From Lepeophtheirus salmonis (lineage: Eukaryota; Arthropoda; Copepoda; Siphonostomatoida; Caligidae), in NCBI RefSeq assembly GCF_016086655.4, contig NC_052137.2, positions 33,810,007-33,874,006 of the forward strand: a stretch of DNA of 64,000 nucleotides, in the 5' to 3' direction. Each line of letters opens with the position of its first letter. Within the stretch, counting starts at the first letter, position 1. The translations under genes were made by a program, and so were the position numbers. Below the pieces are notes generated by a model. That model had not been told where the DNA came from. It ran no database searches and saw only the letters and a list, made by a program, of their open reading frames with translations. Of the stretch, positions 22,571 through 34,079 are shown piece after piece.

Positions 22571-23976
22571 GTAAAGTCAATTGACATTGACTTGAGTCCA
22601 CACCTGTTAAAATTAGATATTTTTTCAGGGAAACAATGACACATTGTCATTCAAAGTAAATGTTATTTTATTCTTTAGATGAAGTGATTTAATGATGTTC
22701 AATTTTCCTTTTGAAATAATGGTTCTATCACTACCTATATAAATAATGAAATAAGGAAGTCGTTTAAATAGACGTTAAGTTAATTTTAAATTTATGGATA
22801 GGCTATTCATATTTAATTAAGTTAATTTTAATTAGTTTCAAAAAGAGACTTCAAAAAACAAAAATCCCCGTTAACAAAAAATTATCACAAATAAATGGAC
22901 ATTTCAAAAATATTTAGTCCCATACAAAAACAACAAATATTCATAGACATTATACATATATTTATACGTCATGTCGCCTAAAAAAAAGATAATTTTAAAA
23001 CTCCGAACCTCTTAGAAATCAGTGAAGTGTACCATAGTACACAGTCCTTTTTACTGTTTTTTTAAAATAATATTATATATAATTTCATTCAAAGCATATA
23101 ATTATTATACATAGTTATGTTTTTATTTAACAACTTTTATATAAACCCTAATTTATGCCAAATTTCATACATCTGTATCTCTTATCCGATCTGAGCAAAT
23201 AAAGTATTTTACGAAGTTAAAAACCTTAATTTTTTTCATTACGACTCATGCTTGATTATACTCGAGGGAAGAAATTGATCATCCTCATAAAAGATCCAAA
23301 TTTTAATTCTAGATGTAAAAATTTAATCATATGAAAGTTCTAAGAATGTAATTTTATACTCAAATATATTGAAGTCAAAAGTGTAGTATACGTCTTTTGG
23401 CGATTATAATATATAATTTTTTTTAAATAAATATGAAAGGCAAAATCATAAATTGTTGTACCGTCAAACCTGTATTAAGCAGCTAGGGAAACTGAAAAAA
23501 TGACTGCTTGTTGCAAGTGACCTCTTAAACTAAGTTTGGTATTCAAAAACAATTCAAAAGTTGAAAATAGTGGATAAAGGAATACGATAAAGGATAAATT
23601 AATATCTCTAGGTAGTAATGAAATACAAGTGAATCTCAATCGACAATCATTGATGATCGACTCTTTTGCCTCTCTTCTTTTGACCTTTTTTCTCTTTCTA
23701 ACTTATTTATTTAATTGTTGGACAGTTATTTTCTATTTTGTTCTAATGGCGGTTCGAGCCAACTATTGAAGTATCTTTATATCAAAATGAATCAATTAGT
23801 AATTAAATAAGACTTAATCATTGCAATTTGTGTCAAATAATTAAATATTTTATCGTTTAAAAAGGGTATTACATAAATGGAAGTCGTAATTACCTAGATT
23901 TAAAGCATGAATCATCATTAAATTTATATAGATATATATTTGGCAAGGTAGTTATTCGGCAATGTAACGTAAGTCA
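22571..23976. other. AT-rich spacer with a possible pogo-like terminus
   Basis: No gene. TACCGTCAAACCTGTATTAA near 23459 resembles the CAGTCAAACCT ends of pogo/Tigger-type transposons, and TACAGTCAAACCTGGTATAA occurs at about 30292. No partner end was found for either. Confidence 0.35.
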
Positions 23977-24212
23977 GGGGCGTCCGCAGGGGGAAGGCTG
24001 GAGCCCCCCACGAAGAAATTAAGAAATTTTTGATTCTTACTAGAAAATATAATATTTGAAATTAAATTAAATTTTTCAAAAATTTAATATTTGGATTTAA
24101 ATGTTAGAAATTCTTTTTGGAATTTTTTTCCAAAAATTTAATTTTTTGTGAATGCCTATAAAGTTTTGAAATTTTTCAAAAAAAAATTAATATTTGGCAA
24201 TTTGACGTTAAT
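23976..24212. mobile_element. GGGGCGTC element, copy 4 (left part)
   Basis: The left end CAGGGGCGTCCGCAGGGGGA is the best match to the family consensus. The interior is the usual TTTTTCAAAAATTTAATATT blocks. It lacks a right end and runs into a second left end at 24213; about 20 bp before each left end are also similar (GGCAATGTAACGTAAGT and GGCAATTTGACGTTAAT), suggesting partial tandem duplication. Confidence 0.68.
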
Positions 24213-24701
24213 CAGGGGCCTCCGCGGGGGGAGGAATGGAGGTGGTGTAACCCCCCTCCCCAAATGAAGGAATTTTTGATTCTTACTAGAAAATAAAAAA
24301 TTGAAATTTAATTAGATTTTTCCAAAAATTTGATTTTGTGTGAATAACTCTGTATTTTTTAACTTTTTAAAAATAAAAATAAATTTTCAAAATTTTTTTG
24401 GGAAAATTTTATATTTGAAATTAAATTTTCAAAATTTTTTTCTCAAAAATTTAATTTTTTGTGAACAGCTCTGGGTGTTTGAAGTTTTTTCCAAAAATTT
24501 AATTTTTTGAAAATAACTATGGATTTTTGAAATTTTTTCTCAAATAATTCAATATTTTTTGGAAAAAAAAAAAAGTTCCATTTTTTTTTCAGAAACATTT
24601 AATTTTCAAATTTTTGGATTTTTTTTTAGAAATGAAATTCCAACAACCACGCTCACTCCTATCTAAAAATATATATGTGTATAGTCCCGCGGACTCCCCT
24701 A
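24213..24701. mobile_element. GGGGCGTC element, copy 5 (TTAAT target duplication)
   Basis: The left end CAGGGGCCTCCGCGGGGGGA and right end CCCGCGGACTCCCCTA are inverted. The direct 5-bp repeat TTAAT flanks both sides (24208-24212 and 24702-24706). The interior has several degenerate copies of a unit containing AATTTTTTGTGAACAGCTCT or AAAATAACTATGGATTTTTG. Length 489 bp; no coding capacity. Confidence 0.78.
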
Positions 24702-24706
24702 TTAAT

Positions 24707-25679
24707 ACGGTGTTTTATGTTATGAAATTTTTGCGTGGGAACTGGAGTGGATATGTCTGTTTAGAACTGCCACTCCTTCAAATCAGGTGAATGCTTGACC
24801 GGATTTGACTGGATTGCATTTATTACAGGGTTTGATAGGATTTTAGGTGGGATGACCTCTAAAGCTATAGCTATTGAAAGCACGCATACTGTTTATTTCT
24901 TATGGTTTACATAGGGATAAAAAGGGAATGGATTACTTATAAGCTACTTAATAAGTACATTACATAATCGTATCTTAACATATTGTATTTTTTCAAACTT
25001 TTATATTAATTTATTCCACCAATTTGAACACAAGGTCTTTGATTGATTCGAATTTATCTATGAAATATTGAGCTGTATGTAAATATATAATGAATAATAA
25101 TTTTTCTTATTTTTTAATTTTTTTCAAGATTGTTTTTAAGTTGACTAACCACACATACATTTTAACTATATAAGACATGAATGTAGGTAATTACATATTT
25201 TGTATTTACATATCTAACCGTTCATTTGCATTTGCTCCAAACCATTCAAATAATTTCTTTTGAATCTTAAATAGAAACGAAGTGTCATTCATTTTTCAAA
25301 TATGGAAGTATGAGTAGCCAAGTTTCATTTGATAACAAACAGAGATATTTATTTAACCAGGAGGTTTTTAAACAGTGAGAATTAAGTTTTATTTCAATTT
25401 TAATATAAGTAAATATATAATTGTATACCTACTTAATGAAAACATTCAGTACCTTAATTACATTTATCGTCTTTTTAAGAATAAAACTAACTCCTACACC
25501 TTCAAGAATAAAACTTCAGCCCCCAACTCTACTCTAATAGGCACAAAAGTAGAACAAATGTCCATTTAAAGATGCATAGAAACAGCAAAACAGTTTTCAT
25601 TATCAGATTTAAAGTAGCGTTACTAAATTACGAAAAACGTTAACTTATCGAATCAAAAAAAGAGGTGTAATATATTGCA
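24707..25679. other. AT-rich spacer
   Basis: No gene or repeat terminus recognised. Confidence 0.4.
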
Positions 25680-26175
25680 ATACTATATTTCGCTATATTT
25701 TTTGTTAAATATGTCCTCCTTCTCTACAAATAATAACAGCCCTTATATGTCGGCGAACAGATTGGTAGATCTAGACGATGAAGGTCGTGTTCGTGACGTA
25801 CCACGCTGGCTGTGGTGATGGCAGCTCGGAGCGAATCCACAATTGGATGAGAGGTATGGCAGAGATTCTTCTCCAAGACGCCCCATTTCCAAAGTCCAGG
25901 GGGTGAAGGTCAGGGGCGGAGGAGGGCCGCCTAGAGATAGGCCAGAAGTCAGTCATATTGTTCATGCAGAAGATTTGGTTCTTCCTGGCTATACGGTTGG
26001 GGAAACGTCAATCCCATTCTTAATTGACTTCTTGACACTTTAGGCAGTCTGGATGGAGATACCAACAGTTTCTGCAGCATTTTCGGCACTGGCAATGGCA
26101 TGGAGGATATTTTGTTGTTGCTCCGACACTTATACACGTAGAATAAAAACAAAAAACTTGTTGTTTTTTGTTTCA
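25680..26175 (-). mobile_element. Mariner deletion derivative (QTA-HTH family), copy 1
   Basis: The minus strand begins with an HTH near 26050-26150 (HAIASAENAAETVGISIQTA). It jumps to the C-terminal catalytic part (DFWPISRRPSSAPDLHPLDF, third Asp in HPLDF) at 25880-25960, then WIRSELPS, RRHIRAVIICREGGHI. The first two catalytic Asp residues are missing. The joint, near CCAAATCTTCTGCATGAACA, is equivalent to that in the copies at 32590 and 43790. Confidence 0.7.
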
Positions 26176-26500
26176 AATATCATTTGGTTGTATAATTAAA
26201 GATAACGGGGATAAAATGGTAGTTTAATTCTACTGCGAGTTTTGGGGTTCCACATTGTACTGTTATACATTGAATTAAGAGCATCATTTGTTTCCGTGCA
26301 GTGATCTTAAGTAATAAAAAGCTTTCTTCTTAACAATACATTTAATGCAATTTGATGGCAAATGTTAACGTCCCTAGACACTAAAAGCTGAATAAATATC
26401 GTATCCGTGACCTAGTCTAAGCTGAAATATGATACACTCCTATTCAGAGTAACTATTAGACTGTACTGAAATGACAAAAGTTGGTATCACCGGATATTTA

Positions 26501-27060
26501 TCATTTTACATTTGATTCCCGTAAACAAGAAAATAACCATCAAACGTCCAAAAACCTTATCCTTCATGGACGCATTTTATTTGAAAATCTGTACAATTTA
26601 GGAAAAAAGGGAATTTTGTTGTTGTTTCAGTAAAATTATCGATTTGAAACCAGTTATGGAATATTTATTTAATTAAGTATGATAGATACAACATATATTT
26701 TAGTTCCAAGCATACTGCTAATAAATAGATATTATCTTAGGGTACCGCGTATAACGCGCATCTATTTTGTCGTTTCTCTTCTTATACGCGGTACAGAAAG
26801 AGAATATTTATTACTTGTAACTAAAGTATTCATCATTTGAAGAAAGTTAGAGAAATATTGCTGCATCATATATGTTTTATCTATCATACTTAATCAAATA
26901 AAAATCCTGTAACTGGATTCAAATCGATAATGTTAAAGAAACAACCTCAAAATTTCCTTTTTTTGTTTAACATTCTAAATCAAAACGTATCTATCAAGGA
27001 CAATTTTTTTTGGACGTTTGATGGTTATCTTCTTGTTTAGAGGAATAAAATGTAAAACAA
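26501..27060. repeat. 560-bp palindromic element with arms of about 250 bp
   Basis: The left arm (26501-26754) pairs with the right arm (26782-27060). Landmarks of the left arm (CAAGAAAATAACCATCAAAC, ATTATCGATTTGAAACCAGT, TTAAGTATGATAGATACAAC, GTACCGCGTATAA) appear as inverted equivalents in the right arm. The innermost 13 bp, GTACCGCGTATAA and TTATACGCGGTAC, match exactly around a 27-nt loop and are GC-richer than the surroundings. No coding capacity. Confidence 0.82.
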
Positions 27061-28660
27061 ATTCACAACTTTAGTAACTATATTATGTAGGGAATAAATG
27101 CATCATTATAAAAACTTGAACATAGTTTGTGGGTCTTTATTTCTTGATCACAATGATAAAGATAATAGTTTGTCGTAAAGTGTAAACATGATACTTCATA
27201 ATAATAAAAAGAGCACCTTAACAAAAATATATATTTTAAAAGTAATTTAAGATTAGTAAAGGAACACACCATCTCAACCCAAGAGGAAAACTGACTAATG
27301 TTATTATTCCAAAACATTTGTAATCTGAAGTATCACTAAAATTATCTATAAATACTTTTTTCCTCATTCTGAACAGGGCTGCCATCTAAGCTTTTTTTTA
27401 AAGTAGTTTGGCCTTGAAAAATTATATTTGCCCTAAAACCTAAAAATGACACGTATAACAAAAAATTATGTTTTTGTGGCCTACAGAGCGTACAATTTTA
27501 TATACTATCAATAAACATTGATAGCTTAATAAGTATACAAAAATATTTTTTCAACTCGATGAACATCCCTGTTCTAAGTTATCATAACAAAACAAATAAG
27601 TACACTCACTAGTTACAAACACTAGGTGGCGACACTATCCTTGTGTATTTTTACAAACTATTAATGAGTAAACAACGGTCATACTATGTGTCACAAAATC
27701 TCTTATCTGTTTTTCATAGACGGTGGGTTGAAGATTCAAATAGAGAGATTCCCTACAAATTAGATATGTCCTTAAAATAAGTCTTAAATACGGCCAGCAA
27801 ATTAAGGAAATGTCACTTATTTCCATAAAAAAACAGGGACATTTGTCTTTGATTTTTTTTTTAAATACAGAAAATAAAACATCTAATGGTCGTTTAAAAA
27901 AAAAAAACATAAAAAAACAGTCAAAGAATTAAACACATATATTTTGGAATTGTTGAAGACTGGATAACCATAAATACAATTGTTATATGCTTACTGTAGG
28001 CGGAGATGTTTACATTGAGGAAAGATTTCAAGAAAGACACTTTACATCTATATTTTTCCATTTTATATCAGGCTTTATTTTTTTATTTAAAAAAAGTTAA
28101 AATCATTCAAATGCATTTTCATGATGTTGCTTTGTACCTACAACGTTTGATCTATTTTAAGTCATAATAACATCAGATAAACATTCTATGTATATCGTAT
28201 TTATCAAAATAGTTTATACTTTATACGGGGTGTGATAACATAATTTCCTTTTTATAATGCATGACAATCCCATCGTAGAATTAGTAGCATTGTCGGCGTT
28301 GTTTCATTCTAGAGACGAAATTCTAAAGTTTTCTTGGAAATACAGTCATTCTCTATCATGCGTTGGATTAGTGAGGAACATGCGTTGCCCGTCGAAAATA
28401 TATATTACCATGAAATGGTTAAACATCATATTTTATCAAATTAAACTAATTGCAATTTAATCTTTTCAGTCTTTTTTTATGCGATTTATAAACATCACTC
28501 TATTGTTTCAATTTATAATCAACAAAAAAACATTTTTTTAAATACATTTTTATAATTTGTAAGTGGCAAAATTCTTTGAACGCAAATAACTCCACAGATA
28601 ACAATGCTAGAGAGCTAAAATTGGTATCTCATATTTGGTGTCATACAAATTTCACTAGTT
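27061..28660. other. AT-rich spacer
   Basis: Short open frames on both strands show no recognisable motif. Nothing else seen. Confidence 0.4.
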
Positions 28661-28669
28661 AGGCTATAG

Positions 28670-29235
28670 TTCATTATTATTTTATTTTTCATTAATTGTC
28701 GAGTTAAAGTTAATTTCGATTTATATGAAAATGAACAAGTTAAGTTAAAGGGAATTTGGAGTTTAATTTTTTTAACTAGTTAAATTTAAGTTAATTGACT
28801 TTCGAGTAATTTAAGTTAAATTAACTTACCTAACCTGTAGTAAGTCAATGTTAATATCGATATTAAAAATAACTAGTTAAGAATCAATTGAGAGATTTAT
28901 CAAGGCTACATAATAAAGATTATTATGTCAGTCTGTCTGGGATTTTCTCCTTCCAATTGAACAATCAAGAAAAAAAAATACCTGAATAACTACTGAGGCA
29001 AGCGAGATTTACTTATGATAACTACTGAAATGATGAAACATGTTCAACGACGCCCCTACGGATTTTTACTTGAACTTGAACTTAATTTAAGTAAATTTAA
29101 AGTTAAGATAATGCAGTTCAAAAAATTAACTAGCAAAGTGATAGTTAAAATAACTTTGTTTTAAATAATTAAATAGTGAACTTAAAAGTTGATTAACTCA
29201 TTTAAGTTCAGTTACATTAACTTCACAACTCTGAA
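28670..29235. repeat. Two blocks dense in AAGTTAA/TTAACTT motifs
   Basis: 28685-28850 and 29060-29235 contain many copies of AAGTTAA, GTTAATT and TTAACTT in both orientations (for example TAATTTAAGTTAAATTAACT). The blocks flank about 200 bp of ordinary sequence and look roughly inverted to one another, so they may be arms of a foldback element. Ends are not defined. Confidence 0.5.
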
Positions 29236-30330
29236 GTTTGATCTTGTTGACGAGAAAATAATCCCATTGATTGATTATTATATTTTTCCCTTTGAAGGAG
29301 TCTACGTACATAAAATATTGTGGCAATTTCAATTGCTTAACATGCTTATATATATTCAAACTAATTAATATTCAGAGATATAACAGAAATATATAATAAT
29401 TAATTATTCTTGAAACTAAGGAATCAAAACATTTTCTTCATTTTGTTCGAGACGAAATTGCCATTTCTTTAAATATAAGACTATACAAGCATAATAATTT
29501 CATTTCTGGTTATGTAGAAAGTTTTATTTTTTATTCATATATTTCATTATTTTTAATAAACACATTATTCAGTAATACCTGGGATTGCGAAGTAAGTTTG
29601 TAAGTTGTTCCTAAAATGTCAATCCATCTCACTTAAAATTAAGACATTGATGGAATAAAAATTAAGCTTCTTGTGACTAGACTCCTCGGAAGGTAGTAAA
29701 TTTATTGTTCAAAAAAGATATCAGTCTTCTTCCCTCAGTTTTGATTTACATGCAGGCACTTTTTTATTATGAATTATGCTCGTAGTAGAAGGTTTGATTA
29801 TCTATTAAGCTATTTTTTTAAAGGAATGTTGTGATATAGGAAGGATGAATAAACAATTTATTTTAACATGGAGGCCAAGTATCAAATGACGTTTCATGAT
29901 TTGTTCGAATTTTACAAACCATTTGGATTAAAAATCTTTAACTTTTGGTGTGATGATTGAATATCAAAAGGATTTGTCATAGAAAGATGGACACATTTTT
30001 TATTACATAATAATCTGAGAAGAGTATATAACAATAGTATTACTATTTGAAGATCATTTGTATCTTAAAGTTTCCTCTAACAATATATCAATATCTCAAA
30101 ATATCTTTGAAACTTCAGATCATTTAAAAAATGTTTAACATAATGTAATATCATCAAAATATTTACCTGTTAGTATAACGTCATTGTTTAGCTTCCTCCA
30201 TCAAATACATTCACTTTCAATTCAGAAATAAGTTGACATTCTCCCAAAATATCAAGGCTATTTCCAGTTATATATCATTCCATATACAGTCAAACCTGGT
30301 ATAACGCCCATCTGTTTGACGCATGTCAAC
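29236..30330. other. AT-rich spacer
   Basis: No gene recognised. The TACAGTCAAACCTGGTATAA motif near 30292 resembles a pogo-type terminus but stands alone. Confidence 0.4.
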
Positions 30331-30341
30331 GCACTAAGCAA

Positions 30342-30840
30342 AAACGTCCACAGGGAGTAAGATGGAGGGTTGAAGTCTCCCCCACCCCAAATAAATGTTT
30401 TTTACTCGAATTTTTTTGGGTGAAGATGAAAATTCTTTACATCAGAATATAGGGAATTTTTTTTTTAAAGAATTCTTTTAAATAAAAAATGGAATGGACA
30501 TGTATTTTTGAAAAAAATTCCAAAAAAAATATAATATTTGAAAAAAAATTTCAATTTTTTTTTCTAAAAAATTAATACTTGATATTTATTTTATCAAATT
30601 TTTTTCCAAAAATTATTTTTTTTGTCAACCCCTGTGAATTTTTCAAATTTTGCCCACAAAAACATAATTTTTAGTGAATATCTATAAATTTTTGAAATTT
30701 TTTTCACAAAATTTGATATTTGAATTTTTTTTTGCAACAAATAAATATTTGAAATTTAATTTATCGAATTTTATTCCCCAAAAATTATTTCTTTTGTGGG
30801 AACATCTATGGATTTTTCAAATTTTTCCCCAAAAAACTTA
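30342..30840. mobile_element. GGGGCGTC element, copy 6 (right end lost)
   Basis: The left end reads CAAAAACGTCCACAGGGAGT followed by GATGGAGGGTTGAAGTCTCC. The T-rich interior holds degenerate units such as GTGAATATCTATAAATTTTT. It runs directly into transposase coding sequence at about 30840 with no right terminus, so one of the two was truncated at this joint. Confidence 0.62.
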
Positions 30841-31250
30841 ATTTTCTCATCACTGACCACAATGTTGGGAGCCGCGCCAGTCCTCAGCTTCTGAAGGATG
30901 AAATTACTTCTCTCAAGTATTTTATCCTTGACCTTGCTTGACAGGTGCTGTTGTCTCTTCAATTTGTAGGGATACAACACTAGGCCATCTTGGATAAGGT
31001 CTCTCATCGTTGTTGCACCCATGTTGAAATCCTTAGCCATCTTGGTGAGGCTCCTCCCCTGCATTTCTTACAATCATTGCCTTAGCTGTTTTGACGACTC
31101 TGGGGGTCCTTTTTGAGTTTGATTTGCCTGATCTGGGTCTGTCCTTGATGGATTTAGTCCCATCGTACCTCTGAATGGTTCTCTTGATAGCATGGGGTTG
31201 ACCTCCCGGCTCTTCAGGTTCCTCAAAATTACTGGTCGAGTAGGGCCAAT
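30840..31250 (-). pseudogene. N-terminal half of a Tc1/mariner transposase
   Basis: The minus strand reads AGRSLTKMAKDFNMGATTMR-type HTH sequence, then GLVLYPYKLKRQQHLS, KDKILERSNFILQKLRTG and NIVVSDEKIKF. The Asp of SDEK is the first catalytic residue. Upstream frames near 31080-31200 give the first HTH and linker with shifts. The rest of the catalytic domain is missing, replaced by the GGGGCGTC element. Confidence 0.72.
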
Positions 31251-31500
31251 ATTTGCCTGTAATTGTTTTGATTTTTCAAGATAATTTCCGCTTTGTTGTC
31301 AGTTTTTGAACTTCCTTCGCGTGGATCATCTTTGAAGGATGTGCAACTACGTTTAAATTCAGCTACCCGCTTTTTAACAGTTGATATGTAAGGTGCAGAG
31401 TCCCCGTACACTTTTGTCAACTTCAGAGGAGTTGTGTAAGGGATTAATCTACCCAATACAAAGAAAATTATCACCTACAGATATTCAATTTGATCAATTT
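31251..31500 (-). pseudogene. N-terminal fragment of a different mariner
   Basis: The minus strand gives DQIEYL followed by LKLTKVYGDSAPYISTVKKR, VAEFKRSCTSFKDDPREGSS and KTD, the first-domain pattern of mariners (YGDSAPSxxTV, WVxxFKRGRxSxxDDxRSGRP). It lies immediately upstream of another transposase fragment in the same direction, so two unrelated remnants abut. Confidence 0.7.
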
Positions 31501-32585
31501 GTTTTTAATAAAGGATAAATGTTTACTGAAAAAGTTCATGTAAACAAAACATTTTAGAAAACCAGTTGAAACTAATTATACAAAGATATGACACTTGAAA
31601 TCCGCAGGAAACATAATTTTCTCATCAGTTGCAGCACCATCTCCATGTCAAGCGAGAACTTTCCATCTTGATATATGTAAGAAATATATGGAGGTAGGAT
31701 TCGGATTTGTTTAAAATGATTTGAAATTTTGGATGTAAATTTTTTGTAAATGAAATGAAATCAATTTCTGTTAAATATAAACCAAAGAAATTAAATTTCA
31801 TTATCATTTATGTAATACAAATATATCTGTGAAACCTCAAAGGTTTCTAAGTTATATACTCCATGCCTCTAGGTAAATATTTAAATAATTTCATATTAAT
31901 GTTTTAAAATATATCACATCATCCGACAATTTCGTCATATTTTATAATTATATATATATATTTTTTTATTTGCAAATAAAATTATGTGAGAAAAACATGT
32001 TTTCAACAAAGGTTAAACCATAATAGAAAAATATCATATTATCTAACTTCACAAACATAGGTACATGTGTTTAAGTTATTCCATGTCAACTCAACAATTG
32101 AACATCACCCGATCATTACATAATTTAATAGTTTTTTAATTGAAAAGTTTATTTTTATGAGAAAATCATATATGGGTCAATCTTTAACATGGAAGATTAA
32201 GTCATTAATGAGATATGGGCATTATGGTGGATCAAACGCCCTAATGTCCTTTGATTTTCTTACTTATTCTCTCAATTGTAATATTTTGTGTTATAAACTG
32301 ATATATTTTAATCTTTAACTTTCTTTATTTCTTATATCTAGTCTTGTTTGATATTCTTGCATAATAAGTTCATATTTGTTTTATTCACATCAACTTCTTT
32401 AACATAAATCTAATCGTAACTAGGTTCTTCTTGGGGAAAAATAAGGAAGTAAAGGATTTCTATTTTATGGCCCCAAGTACTCTTACAGAGTGGGGACCCA
32501 AGACTGTATCACTGTTATTTTTAATTACGAGACTTCATTATGCAATGCAACAAAAAAATAATCGTAAAAATGTCGGAGCAATAGT
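31501..32585. other. AT-rich spacer
   Basis: No gene or repeat recognised. Confidence 0.4.
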
Positions 32586-33085
32586 AAAATAGGCAAACTC
32601 TATGCAATCTTCTCCACACCGGTGTCAGTCCCAAGAAGATTGCAGAAACTTTTTACATCTATATCCAGACTGCCTACACCATCAAAAAGTCCATTATAGG
32701 CCCATACAGTCTCATACCGCCAAGTAGAACCAAAAGTTATGCAGGAACAATATGGCCAACTTCTGGCCTTCCTCCATGTGGCCCTCCTCCATCCCTGACC
32801 TGAACCCCCTGCAATTTTCAGTTTGAATCGTCTTGGAGAACAATGTTTTACTGCACATCTCATCAAAATTTGCATTCGCTTCGAGCTGGAAACGGCCTCC
32901 ATCATCAATAGCTACCAATCTGTTAGCTAGTGTGTCGAGGCTGTTATTAATTCTGAAGGAGGACATATTGAATACAAAATATATCTAAATTATTTTGAGC
33001 TGCCTCTTTTTTGATTCCATAAACATCAAGTTTTTCGTAAATTTTTATGGTACTGCAAGTCTTGGAGCCCTCTCCGTATTTATCC
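32586..33085 (+). mobile_element. Mariner deletion derivative (QTA-HTH family), copy 2
   Basis: The plus strand gives TGVSPKKIAETFYIYIQTAY and TIKKSI (an HTH). After the same kind of joint as at 25.95 kb (ACCAAAAGTTATGCAGGAAC) it gives MANFWPSSMWPSSIPDLNPL. The third catalytic Asp is lost (NPLQF for NPLDF). The tail ENNVLLHIS, ATNLLASVSRLLLILKED follows. Catalytic residues 1 and 2 are absent. Confidence 0.68.
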
Positions 33086-33089
33086 CGTC

Positions 33090-33480
33090 GTTGGGAGCAC
33101 AAGACCACTTCTGAAGCAACAATATGGCGGACTTTCGAGCTTCGTATGGCCCTCCTCCGTCTCTCACCTCAACTCCCTGGACTTTGTAGTTTGCGGGTTA
33201 TTGTAGAATAATGTTTATCACACTTGTAATCCATATTTGGATTCGCTCGGAGAGGCCATGATGGCAGCGTGTTATGCCATGGATGCAGCCTTAATTGTAA
33301 GAAGCTCCCAATCTGTTCGCCTGCGTGTTGAGGCTGTTATTGTTTGTGAAGCAGGATATATTGAATTCTAAATATAGATAAATAACATTTAGTATTTAAA
33401 CGTATAACAGCTCTTTATATAAGCCCAGGGTGGCCACACAAGACCACCTCCTATTCTTTGATTTTTTGCATGCATGTTTC
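33090..33480 (+). pseudogene. Mariner C-terminal remnant (same family, adjacent copy)
   Basis: Reading across frames gives QQYGGLSSFVWPSSVSHLNS and LDFVVCGLL, then LDSLGEAMMAACYAMDAALI and RLRVEAVIVCEAGYIE. It is a second C-terminal copy directly downstream of the one ending near 33060. The end around 33430-33455 (CCCAGGGTGGCCACACAAGA) looks like an inverted terminus of this family. Confidence 0.6.
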
Positions 33481-34079
33481 TATCACCAAGTTTCACATTT
33501 AAGATGATGAAAGGAAAAAACGCTCAAAAATTTATTAACCATTGGCTTTGGACGCTTAATTGTCTTTCGATCTCAGTTTATATACAACATTGTTAACTTC
33601 TACTAACAGTTGTAAACTTTTCCACTATAATTTAGAAACCGTTGGAGTTAACCTGATACTTGAAAGGGGTGGAAAATTCCTATTGCAAGTAAAAGTCATT
33701 CTTCTATTCCTCATATAACAAGTTTCATACTCGTAGGAATTTCGCAATGTTTTTAATATAGTGATTTTTACAACATGAATAAAAAAAGTTATTCTTACAT
33801 ATTTTATCTATGTTTGATCTGAAAGTTATAATTGATTTCTCCCCCTTCAATATAAAAGGGTTCTAGATTTTATGGATTCCTGTATAATTTAAAAAAATTA
33901 AAGCAGGAACATTCAAAGGAACACGCTAATGTTTGGACAGAAGAAAAGCTTGAATAAAATGTTCGTAGCACATGAATGAACTCCATATACGTACTTCTCT
34001 TATAAATAAGAGCCCTTTTCTGCATTTTACATGGAATATGCATTTGTATATCCAGTAATGCATTATATATATATTTCTG
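33481..34079. other. AT-rich spacer
   Basis: A minus-strand frame of about 125 codons crosses 33870-34247 but has no motif and extends into repeat A; treated as chance. Confidence 0.4.

Noticed and set aside
27619..27632. ACACTAGGTGGCGA, similar to an insulator-protein (CTCF) core motif
   Set aside because: A single short match in 64 kb with no supporting context could be chance.
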